A stretch of DNA of 13,846 nucleotides from Acidimicrobiales bacterium (GTDB lineage Bacteria; Actinomycetota; Acidimicrobiia; Acidimicrobiales; Poriferisodaliceae): assembly GCA_020631315.1 (NCBI GenBank), contig JAHDHM010000056.1, positions 1 through 13,846 of the forward strand, written 5' to 3'. The position numbers and the translations under genes were made by a program. Each line of letters opens with the position of its first letter. Positions within the stretch are counted from its first letter, which is position 1. The notes beneath the pieces were generated by a model that saw only the letters and a program-made list of their open reading frames with translations, had not been told where the DNA came from and did no database searches. This document shows, one piece after another, positions 7,076 to 13,697 of this stretch.

Positions 7076-7531
7076 ATGATCTTGGCTGCCATCGGCGACA
7101 CCGGTTACAACGTCCTGCTCATCCTCCACATCCTGACGATGATGGTGGCGTTCGCCCCGGCGTTCGTGAACCCGATCCTCGCCTCACAGATGAAGGGCAA
7201 GGACGATGGCGCCTGGCGTGCCGTGCTCGGTTACGCCGCCGGCAACAGCATGAAGATCTACGGCAGCGCCCTGATCGTCGGCGGCCTCATCGGCTTCGGG
7301 ATCGCCGGCATGTCCGACGAGGTCTACAAGATGTCGCAGGCTTGGCTCGCCACCGCCGCGGTGTTGTGGGTGGCCATGAACGGTGTGCTGCACGCCATGA
7401 TCATCCCGGCTGAGAAGGCCATCGCCGGCGGTGATGAGTCCGCGCAGCGCAAGCTCGACATCGGTGGCGCAGCGATGACCCTGATGATGGTCATCACGCT
7501 CTATCTGATGGTGTTCAAGCCGGGCCTCTGA
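7076..7531 (+). CDS. Four-TM integral membrane protein, DUF2269-like
   Basis: The 151-residue product has four predicted hydrophobic helices at about 12-36, 60-80, 86-110 and 128-147, with short polar loops (QMKGKDDG, MSDEVYK, GGDESAQRK). The first helix contains LLILHILTMMVAFAPAFVNP, and a second His (His106) lies in NGVLHAMIIP. A helix with an LHIL motif followed by three more helices is the pattern of DUF2269-like inner-membrane proteins, related in layout to CopD-type helical bundles. The two membrane histidines could bind haem or metal, but that is a guess. The start ATG has no strong ribosome-binding site. It converges on the hydrolase gene with 24 bp between stops. Confidence 0.75.
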   Translation: MILAAIGDTGYNVLLILHILTMMVAFAPAFVNPILASQMKGKDDGAWRAVLGYAAGNSMKIYGSALIVGGLIGFGIAGMSDEVYKMSQAWLATAAVLWVAMNGVLHAMIIPAEKAIAGGDESAQRKLDIGGAAMTLMMVITLYLMVFKPGL

Positions 7532-7555
7532 TCGGCGAGGCGGCGGATCGACGGG

Positions 7556-8317
7556 TCAGTCCCCGATTCGCTGCCGCTCCAGCCAGCCGAGCAACAGGGC
7601 GACGCAGCGGGGATCGTTCCGCAGGCGGTGATCACCACCGTGAAGGATCCGCAGCTCGGCGTCGCCGTGGGCGTCGGCCAGGTCGCGTGCGTCTCGTGCC
7701 GGGACCTGTCGATCGCGTTCGCCGTGCAGGATCAGCACGGGTCGGTCGGACAGGCCGGCGATCCGGTCGATCGGACGCTCCGTCTCGAGTTCGGCGGCCC
7801 ACGTCTCGAAGTCAGCGGGGCTGTCGTCGTGTTTGATGACGTTGACGGACCGGCAGTGGTCGAGCAGTCGCTTCGGCTCACGGGCCCAGTCGTCGAAGTC
7901 GGCCCGAGCACCGACGACGGCAACGCCTCGGATGCGTTGATCGGCGGCTCCGGCGAGGATCGCCAAGCTGCCACCGGTGGTGGAGCCGACGAGCCAGACG
8001 CCCGCGGCGCCGAGCTGTTCGAGGTGGTCGGTGGCCCGACGAACGTCGTCCATCCATCCACTGACCGAGAACTCACCGTCAGATTCGCCGCAACCGCGCA
8101 GGCTGAGGGCGAGGGTGGTCCATCCGAGCTCCTCGGCGATGCGTTCCGCGAGCTGGTGGTACGTGCGGCTGGGTGGCCCCGGACGCGTCGGTGACGGGAA
8201 ACCGTGGATCAGGATCGCTGCAGGCGACCGCTCCGGCGCGCCCTCACCGTGGGCGATGAAGGCGTCGAGACGAGGACCCTCACCGACGATGTCGACGTCG
8301 GTGGACGTGAAGCCCAC
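7556..8317 (-). CDS. Alpha/beta-hydrolase with Thr at the usual nucleophile position
   Basis: The 253-residue soluble protein has an alpha/beta-hydrolase core. ILIHGFPSPT (35-44) supplies the oxyanion HG motif, TLALSLRGCGESDG (68-81) the next strand and loop, and WMDDVRRATDHL a helix. The elbow reads VWLVGSTTGGSLA. In the usual G-x-S-x-G-G pattern the nucleophile would be residue 113, which is Thr here, flanked by Ser112 and Thr114. The other triad members are present: Asp202 in LHGERDRQVP and His230 in LHGGDHRL. The substrate is unknown. A Thr nucleophile would be unusual; the protein may use Ser112, have altered chemistry, or be non-enzymatic. The GTG start is two bases after the stop of the upstream 65-residue gene, indicating cotranscription. 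Confidence 0.85.
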   Translation of the reverse strand: MGFTSTDVDIVGEGPRLDAFIAHGEGAPERSPAAILIHGFPSPTRPGPPSRTYHQLAERIAEELGWTTLALSLRGCGESDGEFSVSGWMDDVRRATDHLEQLGAAGVWLVGSTTGGSLAILAGAADQRIRGVAVVGARADFDDWAREPKRLLDHCRSVNVIKHDDSPADFETWAAELETERPIDRIAGLSDRPVLILHGERDRQVPARDARDLADAHGDAELRILHGGDHRLRNDPRCVALLLGWLERQRIGD

Positions 8318-8319
8318 GT

Positions 8320-8517
8320 TCAGCGCGACGACGGGCTCGGCTTGTACCCGCGGTTACGGGCTTCGGCGAGGGTGTCGGGACCGAAGGTGGCGAACGCCTC
8401 GGCGGCGACGAGGTCGGCCACGGCGTCCTCCTCGGTGCACTGGTCGAGGTCGTAGACGACCTGCGAGCGCTTGTCACCGACGAAGCGGTGTTCCTCGAGA
8501 CCCTTGGGGCGATCCAT
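8320..8517 (-). CDS. 65-residue small protein of unknown function
   Basis: I do not recognise a named family. The protein is soluble, mixed-charge and has no signal peptide or TM segment. It starts MDRPKGLEEHRFVGDKRSQVV, has an acidic helical middle (TEEDAVADLVAAEAFATF) and ends PDTLAEARNRGYKPSPSSR. It looks like a real gene: its stop is two bases before the hydrolase GTG, it has an ATG start, and its composition is protein-like whereas overlapping frames are Arg/Ser/Thr-rich shadows. There is only a weak ribosome-binding site, and the start codon lies within one arm of a 13-bp inverted repeat. It may be an adaptor or regulator for the hydrolase, but that is inferred only from position. Confidence 0.65.
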   Translation of the reverse strand: MDRPKGLEEHRFVGDKRSQVVYDLDQCTEEDAVADLVAAEAFATFGPDTLAEARNRGYKPSPSSR

Positions 8518-8578
8518 GGCGAGACATCTTGGCCGATCCCACCGCGCACTGCCAGCTTCGACCGACCATGGATCGCCC
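8507..8578 (-). promoter_or_regulatory. 13-bp inverted repeat spanning the small-protein start codon
   Basis: GGGCGATCCATGG at 8507-8519 is exactly complementary to CCATGGATCGCCC at 8566-8578, with 46 bp between. On the minus-strand transcript the upstream arm lies in the leader of the 65-residue gene, and the downstream arm covers its ATG and next three codons (M-D-R-P). If paired, the start codon would be buried in a 13-bp, GC-rich helix. The element starts 14 bp after the SRPBCC stop, so it could instead act as a between-gene terminator or processing site. Confidence 0.5.
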
Positions 8579-8592
8579 TGCGGGTGGCGACA

Positions 8593-9081
8593 TCAGGCGG
8601 CCTTCGCCAGCTGCTTCTTCTTGCGGCCGGACACCTCGCCGCGCTCGACGTAGGCCTTCAGCTCGTCGAGGAAGGTGTTGAGCGCTGACTTGAGCTTGAT
8701 GGTGAACATCGGGCCCATGACCTTGCCGACGGCGTTGGTCTCCATCTGGATGTTGAGCGACACCTCGGTCGTGCCGACTCCGGTGGGCCGCGCCGTCACC
8801 GTGTTCTGGGCGAGCGTGATGAACGACGGCATGCCGGTCACGCGGAACGTGAACTGGTGACGGGCCTCGTCGTAGGCGGTGAACGTCTCCTTGAGGTCGC
8901 CGAAGCTCGTCGCACACACGCGTCCGCCGACCGTGGCGCCCTCGGGGACTGCCGCCTCGACGTTGACACCTGACGACGTCACCGCTGACGACCACAGACC
9001 GACATCTGCGAACTCGTGGGCCACGATGCGCCACACCTTGTCGATCGGGGCGTCGATGTTGATGCTCTTCTGGAATTGCAC
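8593..9081 (-). CDS. SRPBCC-fold protein with Lys-rich tail
   Basis: The 162-residue protein begins MQFQKSINIDAPIDKVWRIV, the first strand and helix of the SRPBCC (polyketide cyclase/dehydrase) fold. It continues with strands that include TSFGDLKETFTAYDE, HQFTFRVTG and TEVSLNIQME, and closes with a long helix (MFTIKLKSALNTFLDELKAYVERG). The basic tail SGRKKKQLAKAA follows the domain. The ligand is unknown; it is not closely similar to the SRPBCC protein at 441-872 beyond fold-level features. The GTG at 9081 is chosen because AAGGAG lies seven bases upstream; the in-frame extension to 9162 would run into the intergenic region. It is divergent from the LuxR-type regulator, which could control it, and 75 bp upstream of the small-protein gene. 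Confidence 0.85.
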   Translation of the reverse strand: MQFQKSINIDAPIDKVWRIVAHEFADVGLWSSAVTSSGVNVEAAVPEGATVGGRVCATSFGDLKETFTAYDEARHQFTFRVTGMPSFITLAQNTVTARPTGVGTTEVSLNIQMETNAVGKVMGPMFTIKLKSALNTFLDELKAYVERGEVSGRKKKQLAKAA

Positions 9082-9178
9082 GGGGGTGCTCCTTCGTTTG
9101 AATGACGTGACGAGCATGACGACGGCCGGTTCACCCACACCTCCCCCTCGGTTCCGCATCACCCCGCGGGCCTCTGGG

Positions 9179-9194
9179 TCACCCGTTCGGGTGA
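9179..9194. promoter_or_regulatory. TCACCCG-TT-CGGGTGA palindrome between SRPBCC and LuxR genes
   Basis: A perfect 7+7 inverted repeat with a two-base centre lies 48 bp before the LuxR-type GTG and 97 bp from the SRPBCC start. Further TCACCC or CACCC copies occur in the same gap near 9130, 9159 and 9221. It has the form of an operator for a dimeric regulator, possibly the adjacent LuxR protein regulating itself and the divergent cluster. As RNA it would also be a tight hairpin. Confidence 0.45.
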
Positions 9195-9242
9195 GTCGAG
9201 ACGGCGGGCGAGGCTCCTCCTCACCCGTGCGAGGACACTGAC

Positions 9243-11510
9243 GTGGTGTTCACACCACCCGTTCCGGTCGCCGCGGCGAAGCTGGCAGCTCCTCGCCTCG
9301 ACGTGCGAGCTGTGGTGCGCATGCGCCTGGTCGAGCAGCTGTGTGCGACGAGATCGCCCCTGATCGCGATCGTCGCGCCGGCGGGCTACGGGAAGACCAC
9401 GCTGGCCACCCAGGTCGCCACACACCTCGGTGGGACCACGGCCTGGCTGCGGCTCGACTCGGGAGATGACGAACCCGCACGGTTCTGGTCCGGTGTCGCC
9501 GCCGGCCTGGCCGTGGCGGGAGTGTCAGGAACGGAACCGGTCCACGAGCTCCTGGCCAACGGTGGCGACGATGCGCTCCGAGTTCCCGATGTGGTCCGCG
9601 CCGCGATCGATGCCCACGACGGACCGCTCACCCTCGTGCTCGACGACGTCCACGCGCTCACCGACGACCGAATCACCGACGCACTCACCGCCTGGCTGCA
9701 GTATCCGTCGGACCGCTTCGTGATGGTGGCGACATCACGCCACGACCTTCCGCTGCCGGTCGGACGGCTCCGGAGCCAGGGTCTGCTGGCCGAGGCACGT
9801 CTCGACGACCTCGCCTTCGACGATGCCGAGACCGAGTCGCTGCTGGCCTCCGTGTTCGGCGTGGGTGGCCTCAACGATGCCCATCGGGCCGCGTTGCGCA
9901 ACCGCACGAACGGCTGGCCCGTGGGCGTGTACCTGGCCGGACTGGCGTTGCGCGACGGCGCGGACCTCGACGACACCCTCGAGCGATTCACCGGCGACAC
10001 ACGCCACCTCTCGGAGTACCTGACCGCCGAAGCAACCGACGGTCTCGACGACGACGCCAGGGCATTCCTGCTGTCCACGAGCATCCTGCGCGTGTTGAGC
10101 CCTGATCTGTGCGACACGGTGACCGGCCAGCCGGGCAGCCTGCGGATCCTGCGGCGCCTCGTCGCCGAGCACGTGTTCACCGAGGCGCTCGACGACGCCG
10201 GCACGATGTTCCAGTACCACCCACTGTTCCGCGAACACCTCCACTCGACGCTGTTGGCAGAGCACCCCGGTTCAGTCGCCGAGCTCCACCTCCGGGCCTC
10301 CGAGTGGTCCGAGCAACACGGAACGGTCGACGACGCGGTGCGTCACGCGATCCGGGGCGGCCACGTCGGCCGGGCTCAGCGACTCATCGCCGACAGCTGG
10401 TTGCTGTTCTCTCGTACCGGGCACTTCGGCACGTTCGAGGGCTGGGTTCGAGCGCTCGGCGACCACGCCGCGGAGAGCACCGAGATCTGCCTGATGATGG
10501 CGTGGAGCGCGCTCAACATGCATCGGTGGGCCGACGTGGACGTCTGGCTCGACCGAGCCGCAGCAGCAGCGAAGGACCAGTTGCACGAGCAGATGGTCAC
10601 CGTGGAGGGTCCCGTCGCCAAGGCGATGGCGCGACGGCACCTCGGCGACGTCGGGCGCTGCCTCGCCCTGGCCCGGTCTGCGCTGGACCGCTTCAGTGAC
10701 GACCTCGACATCTCGGACCCCGACATCGCCGAACGCATCCTCACGATGGGACCGCTCGCCGAAGCGACGCTCGGCGGAGCGCTGTTCTGGAACGGCGAAC
10801 ACGACGAAGCACGCGCACTGCTGAAGTCAGCCCTCGTCAGGGCACGGGCGGTGCGCGAGCGGACGTCGTCGATCGATGCCTACGTCCACCTGGCGATGGT
10901 CGAGGCCGAGGTCGGCGACCCCGACGACGCACTCGCACACGGTGACCAAGCCCTGGCGATGGTCGAGCCGACCAACGAACTGTTCATCCGCCCGACCCTG
11001 GGTCATCTTGCTCGAGCGATCGCACACCGGCGGCTGGGCCGCCCGGCCGATGCCAGCGCCGCACTCGACGAGGCGCGACGGATCGTCACCGGCGCGGCCG
11101 AGCCACTGCATGCGGCGCTCATCGAGCTCGAGCAAGCTCGCATCGACCACCTCAACGGCGACCTGCCGGCCGCTCGCGCTGCACTGCGGGCAGCCGAGGT
11201 CACCGTCGAAGAGCTACCTGACCCGCGGCTCGACGATCGGATCCGGGCGACGCGCACAGCGATTCGTTTCGTGCCTCGCGACGTCGAGGGCCTGCCGGCG
11301 GGAGCCAGGGAGCTGACCGACCGCGAGGCAGCCGTGCTGGCGCTGCTCCCCCACGACCCCAGCCGCAAGGAGCTGGCGGCGCAGTTGTTCGTGTCCGAGA
11401 ACACGGTGAAGACACACTTGAGCTCGATCCGTCACAAGCTCGGCATCGAGGGTCGCGCGTCGATCGTCGACCGCGCCCGCGAACTCGGCCTGCTGTCCGA
11501 AGACGTCTGA
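9243..11510 (+). CDS. MalT-like LuxR-family transcriptional regulator (STAND ATPase, TPR, HTH)
   Basis: The 755-residue protein has the three-part layout of large ATP-dependent LuxR (LAL/MalT-type) activators. The N-terminal P-loop NTPase has Walker A APAGYGKTT (45-53) and Walker B LTLVLDDVHAL (129-139), then a sensor-like VATSRHDLPLPVGRLRSQG and the NGWPVGVYLAGLAL motif. A long helical TPR-like middle runs from about 330 to 680 and probably senses a ligand or partner. The LuxR helix-turn-helix is at about 690-750: LTDREAAVLALL, then ELAAQLFVSENTVKTHLSSIRHKL. The GTG start has GAGGA seven bases upstream. The inducer is unknown. It is divergent from the SRPBCC/small-protein/hydrolase cluster, the likeliest local target, and converges on the one-TM protein gene with 13 bp between. 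Confidence 0.93.
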   Translation: MVFTPPVPVAAAKLAAPRLDVRAVVRMRLVEQLCATRSPLIAIVAPAGYGKTTLATQVATHLGGTTAWLRLDSGDDEPARFWSGVAAGLAVAGVSGTEPVHELLANGGDDALRVPDVVRAAIDAHDGPLTLVLDDVHALTDDRITDALTAWLQYPSDRFVMVATSRHDLPLPVGRLRSQGLLAEARLDDLAFDDAETESLLASVFGVGGLNDAHRAALRNRTNGWPVGVYLAGLALRDGADLDDTLERFTGDTRHLSEYLTAEATDGLDDDARAFLLSTSILRVLSPDLCDTVTGQPGSLRILRRLVAEHVFTEALDDAGTMFQYHPLFREHLHSTLLAEHPGSVAELHLRASEWSEQHGTVDDAVRHAIRGGHVGRAQRLIADSWLLFSRTGHFGTFEGWVRALGDHAAESTEICLMMAWSALNMHRWADVDVWLDRAAAAAKDQLHEQMVTVEGPVAKAMARRHLGDVGRCLALARSALDRFSDDLDISDPDIAERILTMGPLAEATLGGALFWNGEHDEARALLKSALVRARAVRERTSSIDAYVHLAMVEAEVGDPDDALAHGDQALAMVEPTNELFIRPTLGHLARAIAHRRLGRPADASAALDEARRIVTGAAEPLHAALIELEQARIDHLNGDLPAARAALRAAEVTVEELPDPRLDDRIRATRTAIRFVPRDVEGLPAGARELTDREAAVLALLPHDPSRKELAAQLFVSENTVKTHLSSIRHKLGIEGRASIVDRARELGLLSEDV

Positions 11511-11523
11511 CCGACCGGCAGGC

Positions 11524-11943
11524 TCAGCCCTCGTCGACGGCTTGCAGGGCGCCGATGGCGGCGAGATAGCCCATGTGGCCCTGCACCATGGCGTCGATCT
11601 GCGGACGCGTGATCTCGTGGCCCGCAGCGCGCACCCGTCGGTAGATGGCTGACGTGGTGTTCTCGCCCTCGAGCATCATCGGTTCGGCATCGTCGTCAGC
11701 CGCGGCACCGTCCTCGAACTGAACGAGATTGATGTGCTCACGCAGCACCGTCCGCACCGTGTCGCGATCGACCGATGCAGCCACGTCGTAGGGCAGCCGT
11801 TCGGACACGTCGTCGACCGCCTCCTCGAGCCGGTAGACGGGCTGGAGACGCTGACTGCCGAGACGCTGGGCCTCTCGACCGATGGCCCAGGCCGCGATGA
11901 CGAAGGTCAGGACTGCGACCAACACGATCGCCACGATCACCAT
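11524..11943 (-). CDS. One-TM membrane-anchored protein of unknown function
   Basis: The 139-residue protein has an N-terminal hydrophobic helix (MVIVAIVLVAVLTFVIAAWAIG, about 1-22) that would anchor it, followed by a soluble, mostly helical region. That region has RLEEAVDDVSERLPYDVAASVDRDTVRTVLREHINLVQF, an acidic stretch (EDGAAADDDAEP) and a C-terminal helical part (YRRVRAAGHEITRPQIDAMVQGHMGYLAAIGAL). I do not recognise the family. The ATG at 11943 is preferred; a GTG at 11952 would add three residues. It lies downstream of the DinB gene on the same strand, separated by two tandem hairpins, so it may be separately transcribed. It converges on the LuxR-type regulator. Confidence 0.7.
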   Translation of the reverse strand: MVIVAIVLVAVLTFVIAAWAIGREAQRLGSQRLQPVYRLEEAVDDVSERLPYDVAASVDRDTVRTVLREHINLVQFEDGAAADDDAEPMMLEGENTTSAIYRRVRAAGHEITRPQIDAMVQGHMGYLAAIGALQAVDEG

Positions 11944-11964
11944 GCCCCACACGATACGGGCGCC

Positions 11965-12026
11965 GTCAGCTGCGCCGCTCAGCTGACCATGCCTTCTCGG
12001 TCAGCTGCGCCGCTCAGCTGACCATG
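11965..12026. repeat. 27-bp tandem repeat (period 35) duplicating the DinB gene 3' end and hairpin
   Basis: The same 27 bases occur at 11965-11991 and 12000-12026. Each copy holds GTCAGCTG-7-CAGCTGAC, an 8-bp stem with a 7-base loop (9 bp in the right-hand copy). On the minus strand each copy also carries the last codons and stop of the DinB gene (ATG GTC AGC TGA). The right copy is the real gene end; the left is a downstream duplicate. The two hairpins could act as tandem terminators. Confidence 0.85.
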
Positions 12027-12538
12027 ACATACCCCTCGACCACAGTGAGGCGGTCGGAGGTCGGCACGTCGGGGAGCGCCAGACCGAACTGTTCGTCGCG
12101 CACCTCGCCCACCCACTTCGAGTGCTGATACTCGTGGTTGACGATCGCGATCATCATGTTCTCGGCGATGCGGGCCAGCTGCTCGGGTGCACCGACATCG
12201 CCGCTCGCGATGCGCTGCACCGTCGCCCGAACCCGAGCCTCGATGGTCGTGCGGTAGTCGCGCAGCACCTCGAGACCCGGCAGGTCGCCGCGCTGGCGTT
12301 CCTCGGTGGCACTGTCCATCAGCCGATCGAGACCGGCATCGACGGGAGGCTCCGCGGCCGTGAGGTTGCGCACCATGAAGTGCGCGACAGCGGCCTGATG
12401 GCCGAGATGCCATCCGATCGCGCTCGACTCCGGCACCGGTCGCCAGTGCACCTGTTCGACGGTGAGGTCTCGCCAGAGGTCGTCGGTGTACGCGAGGGCC
12501 GTCGTGTACTCGTCGAGGAGTTCGTGCAGTGAGCTCAT
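12014..12538 (-). CDS. DinB-fold putative metal-dependent protein
   Basis: The 174-residue protein fits the DinB/MDMPI four-helix bundle superfamily. IGWHLGHQAAVAHFMVRNL gives His44 and His47, and VNHEYQHSKWVGEVRD gives His135 and His139. A three-His metal site assembled from these helices is the family hallmark. Many relatives are thiol (mycothiol or bacillithiol)-dependent transferases or isomerases; the reaction here is unknown. The start MSSLHELLDEYTTAL fits the first helix. Its ATG overlaps the amine oxidase stop by four bases (ATGA), so it is probably translated by coupling to that gene. The stop codon falls inside the 27-bp tandem repeat. A longer frame reading upstream to 13039 is an antisense-type extension into the amine oxidase gene and is not used. 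Confidence 0.82.
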   Translation of the reverse strand: MSSLHELLDEYTTALAYTDDLWRDLTVEQVHWRPVPESSAIGWHLGHQAAVAHFMVRNLTAAEPPVDAGLDRLMDSATEERQRGDLPGLEVLRDYRTTIEARVRATVQRIASGDVGAPEQLARIAENMMIAIVNHEYQHSKWVGEVRDEQFGLALPDVPTSDRLTVVEGYVMVS

Positions 12539-13611
12539 GGCCGGGCTCCGGTCGTTCGTGTGTCGGTCGTGGTTTCGAGGATCTGGTGGGCAGCGCGCTC
12601 GGCGGCGGCGAGCGCGCCTTCGACGTGGCCGGGTGCTTCTGCGCTGGTCTCGGTGGATGCCCAGTGGAGGCGGCCGCCCATCGAGGGCTGCTGGTACACG
12701 GCATGACCGTAGGTCCCGTACTCGGTGAGGTCGTGCACGTCGGACGGTGACGTGTGCGGTTCGGCCCGCCAGTCCGCCACGTGCACTGCGGCCGGTGCAC
12801 CCGCGTTCGGACCGAACATCGCGACCAGCTGGGCGAGGACCTCGTCGACGGACGGGGTGGGCTGATCCGGACCGGGCGAGGCGAAGCCGAACAGCGCAGC
12901 CGGCTGGCCGTCGGGGCCGGACATGTCGTGGATCTCGCGCAGCGGGCCGACGTAGCTGAACCCGGCACCGGCGAGCCCGTCGGTGCGCCAGAACGGCGCC
13001 TGGTACTGCACCACGACCTTCACGGTCGCCCCCATCCACACCGGCGTCATCGCTGCGACGGCGGCGGCCTCGGGTTCGAGGTCGGCGAACTCGATGGTCC
13101 GGGTGGCGAGGGCCGGAGGCACTGCGAGGACCACATGTCGTGCGGTGAGTGTCTCGTCCCCGGCGACGACCTCGAGCCCGTCCGGCACACGACTGATCGA
13201 CCGGACCTCGACACCGGTTCGGACGACGCCGCTCGGCAGGTGTTCGGCGAGGTGGACGGCGAGGGCGTGCATGCCGTGACGGAGGCGTCCAGACGGACCA
13301 TCGAGCTGGTTGCCGTCGAGACGGCGGATGCCGGCCTCGGGATGCTGGAGCATCGTGTCGCCGTCGAGGTGTTGCTGGAACGCGTCGAGGCCGGCGTCAC
13401 GCACCAGCGAGATCACCCGCTGCTCGTTGAACCAGAACCAGGTGGCACCGAGGTCGAGCGCACCGTGCTCGGTCGCCACGGCGTCGAGGCGACCGCCGAT
13501 CCGATCCCGTGCTTCGAGCACCACGACGTCCTGACCGGCGTCGACCAACAGGCCGGCCGCCCGGAGACCTGCGACTCCGGCGCCGACGACGATGACGTCG
13601 TGCTCACTCAC
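12535..13611 (-). CDS. FAD-dependent amine oxidase (flavin monoamine oxidase family)
   Basis: The 358-residue protein opens with the FAD-binding Rossmann motif VIVVGAGVAGLRAAG (Gly10, 12, 15), the adenosine-binding VVVLEARDRIGGR (Glu33, GGR 39-41) and GATWFWF. A central substrate region includes ARHVVLAVPPALATRTI. The C-terminus has LHWASTETSAEAPGHVEGALAAAERAAHQIL, the second FAD-contact motif of the amine oxidase family, which oxidises amines using O2. There is no Cys in the YGTYGHAV segment where MAO attaches FAD covalently, so FAD is probably non-covalent. It is shorter than typical family members (about 430-500), mainly in the middle. The start is a GTG. It overlaps the DinB gene by ATGA. 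The amine substrate is unknown. Confidence 0.9.
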   Translation of the reverse strand: MSEHDVIVVGAGVAGLRAAGLLVDAGQDVVVLEARDRIGGRLDAVATEHGALDLGATWFWFNEQRVISLVRDAGLDAFQQHLDGDTMLQHPEAGIRRLDGNQLDGPSGRLRHGMHALAVHLAEHLPSGVVRTGVEVRSISRVPDGLEVVAGDETLTARHVVLAVPPALATRTIEFADLEPEAAAVAAMTPVWMGATVKVVVQYQAPFWRTDGLAGAGFSYVGPLREIHDMSGPDGQPAALFGFASPGPDQPTPSVDEVLAQLVAMFGPNAGAPAAVHVADWRAEPHTSPSDVHDLTEYGTYGHAVYQQPSMGGRLHWASTETSAEAPGHVEGALAAAERAAHQILETTTDTRTTGARP

Positions 13612-13633
13612 CCCGACATCATGGCGAGCGCGA

Positions 13634-13667
13634 CAGCGCCGTCCTCCCCGAAGGAAGGACGGCGCTG
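13634..13667 (-). terminator. Strong 12-bp hairpin after the acyl-CoA dehydrogenase gene
   Basis: CAGCGCCGTCCT (13634-13645) pairs perfectly with AGGACGGCGCTG (13656-13667) around a 10-base loop. It lies 30 bp past the acyl-CoA dehydrogenase stop and 22 bp before the amine oxidase start, both on the minus strand. It probably ends the upstream transcript or lies in the oxidase leader. No U-tract follows. Confidence 0.65.
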
Positions 13668-13697
13668 AACGTCCGATCGACAGGTCGGGCGAATCGC

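Noticed and set aside
8507..8578. Inverted repeat as ends of a mobile element
   Set aside because: The spacer is only 46 bp, holds no transposase, and there is no target-site duplication; a regulatory or chance structure is more likely.
8474..9034. Arg/His-rich frame overlapping the second SRPBCC gene and its downstream gap
   Set aside because: It is a shifted-frame shadow of the SRPBCC gene.
441..9081. The two SRPBCC genes as a duplicated pair
   Set aside because: Beyond the generic fold pattern, I see no close sequence match between them; they are probably independent family members.
11965..12026. Short tandem repeat as a CRISPR array or attachment site
   Set aside because: There are only two copies, an 8-bp spacer, no cas or integrase gene, and the repeat contains a gene's own 3' end.
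12539..13039. Upstream extension of the DinB frame, and other Arg-rich frames here
   Set aside because: They overlap the FAD amine oxidase, whose FAD motifs fix the real frame.
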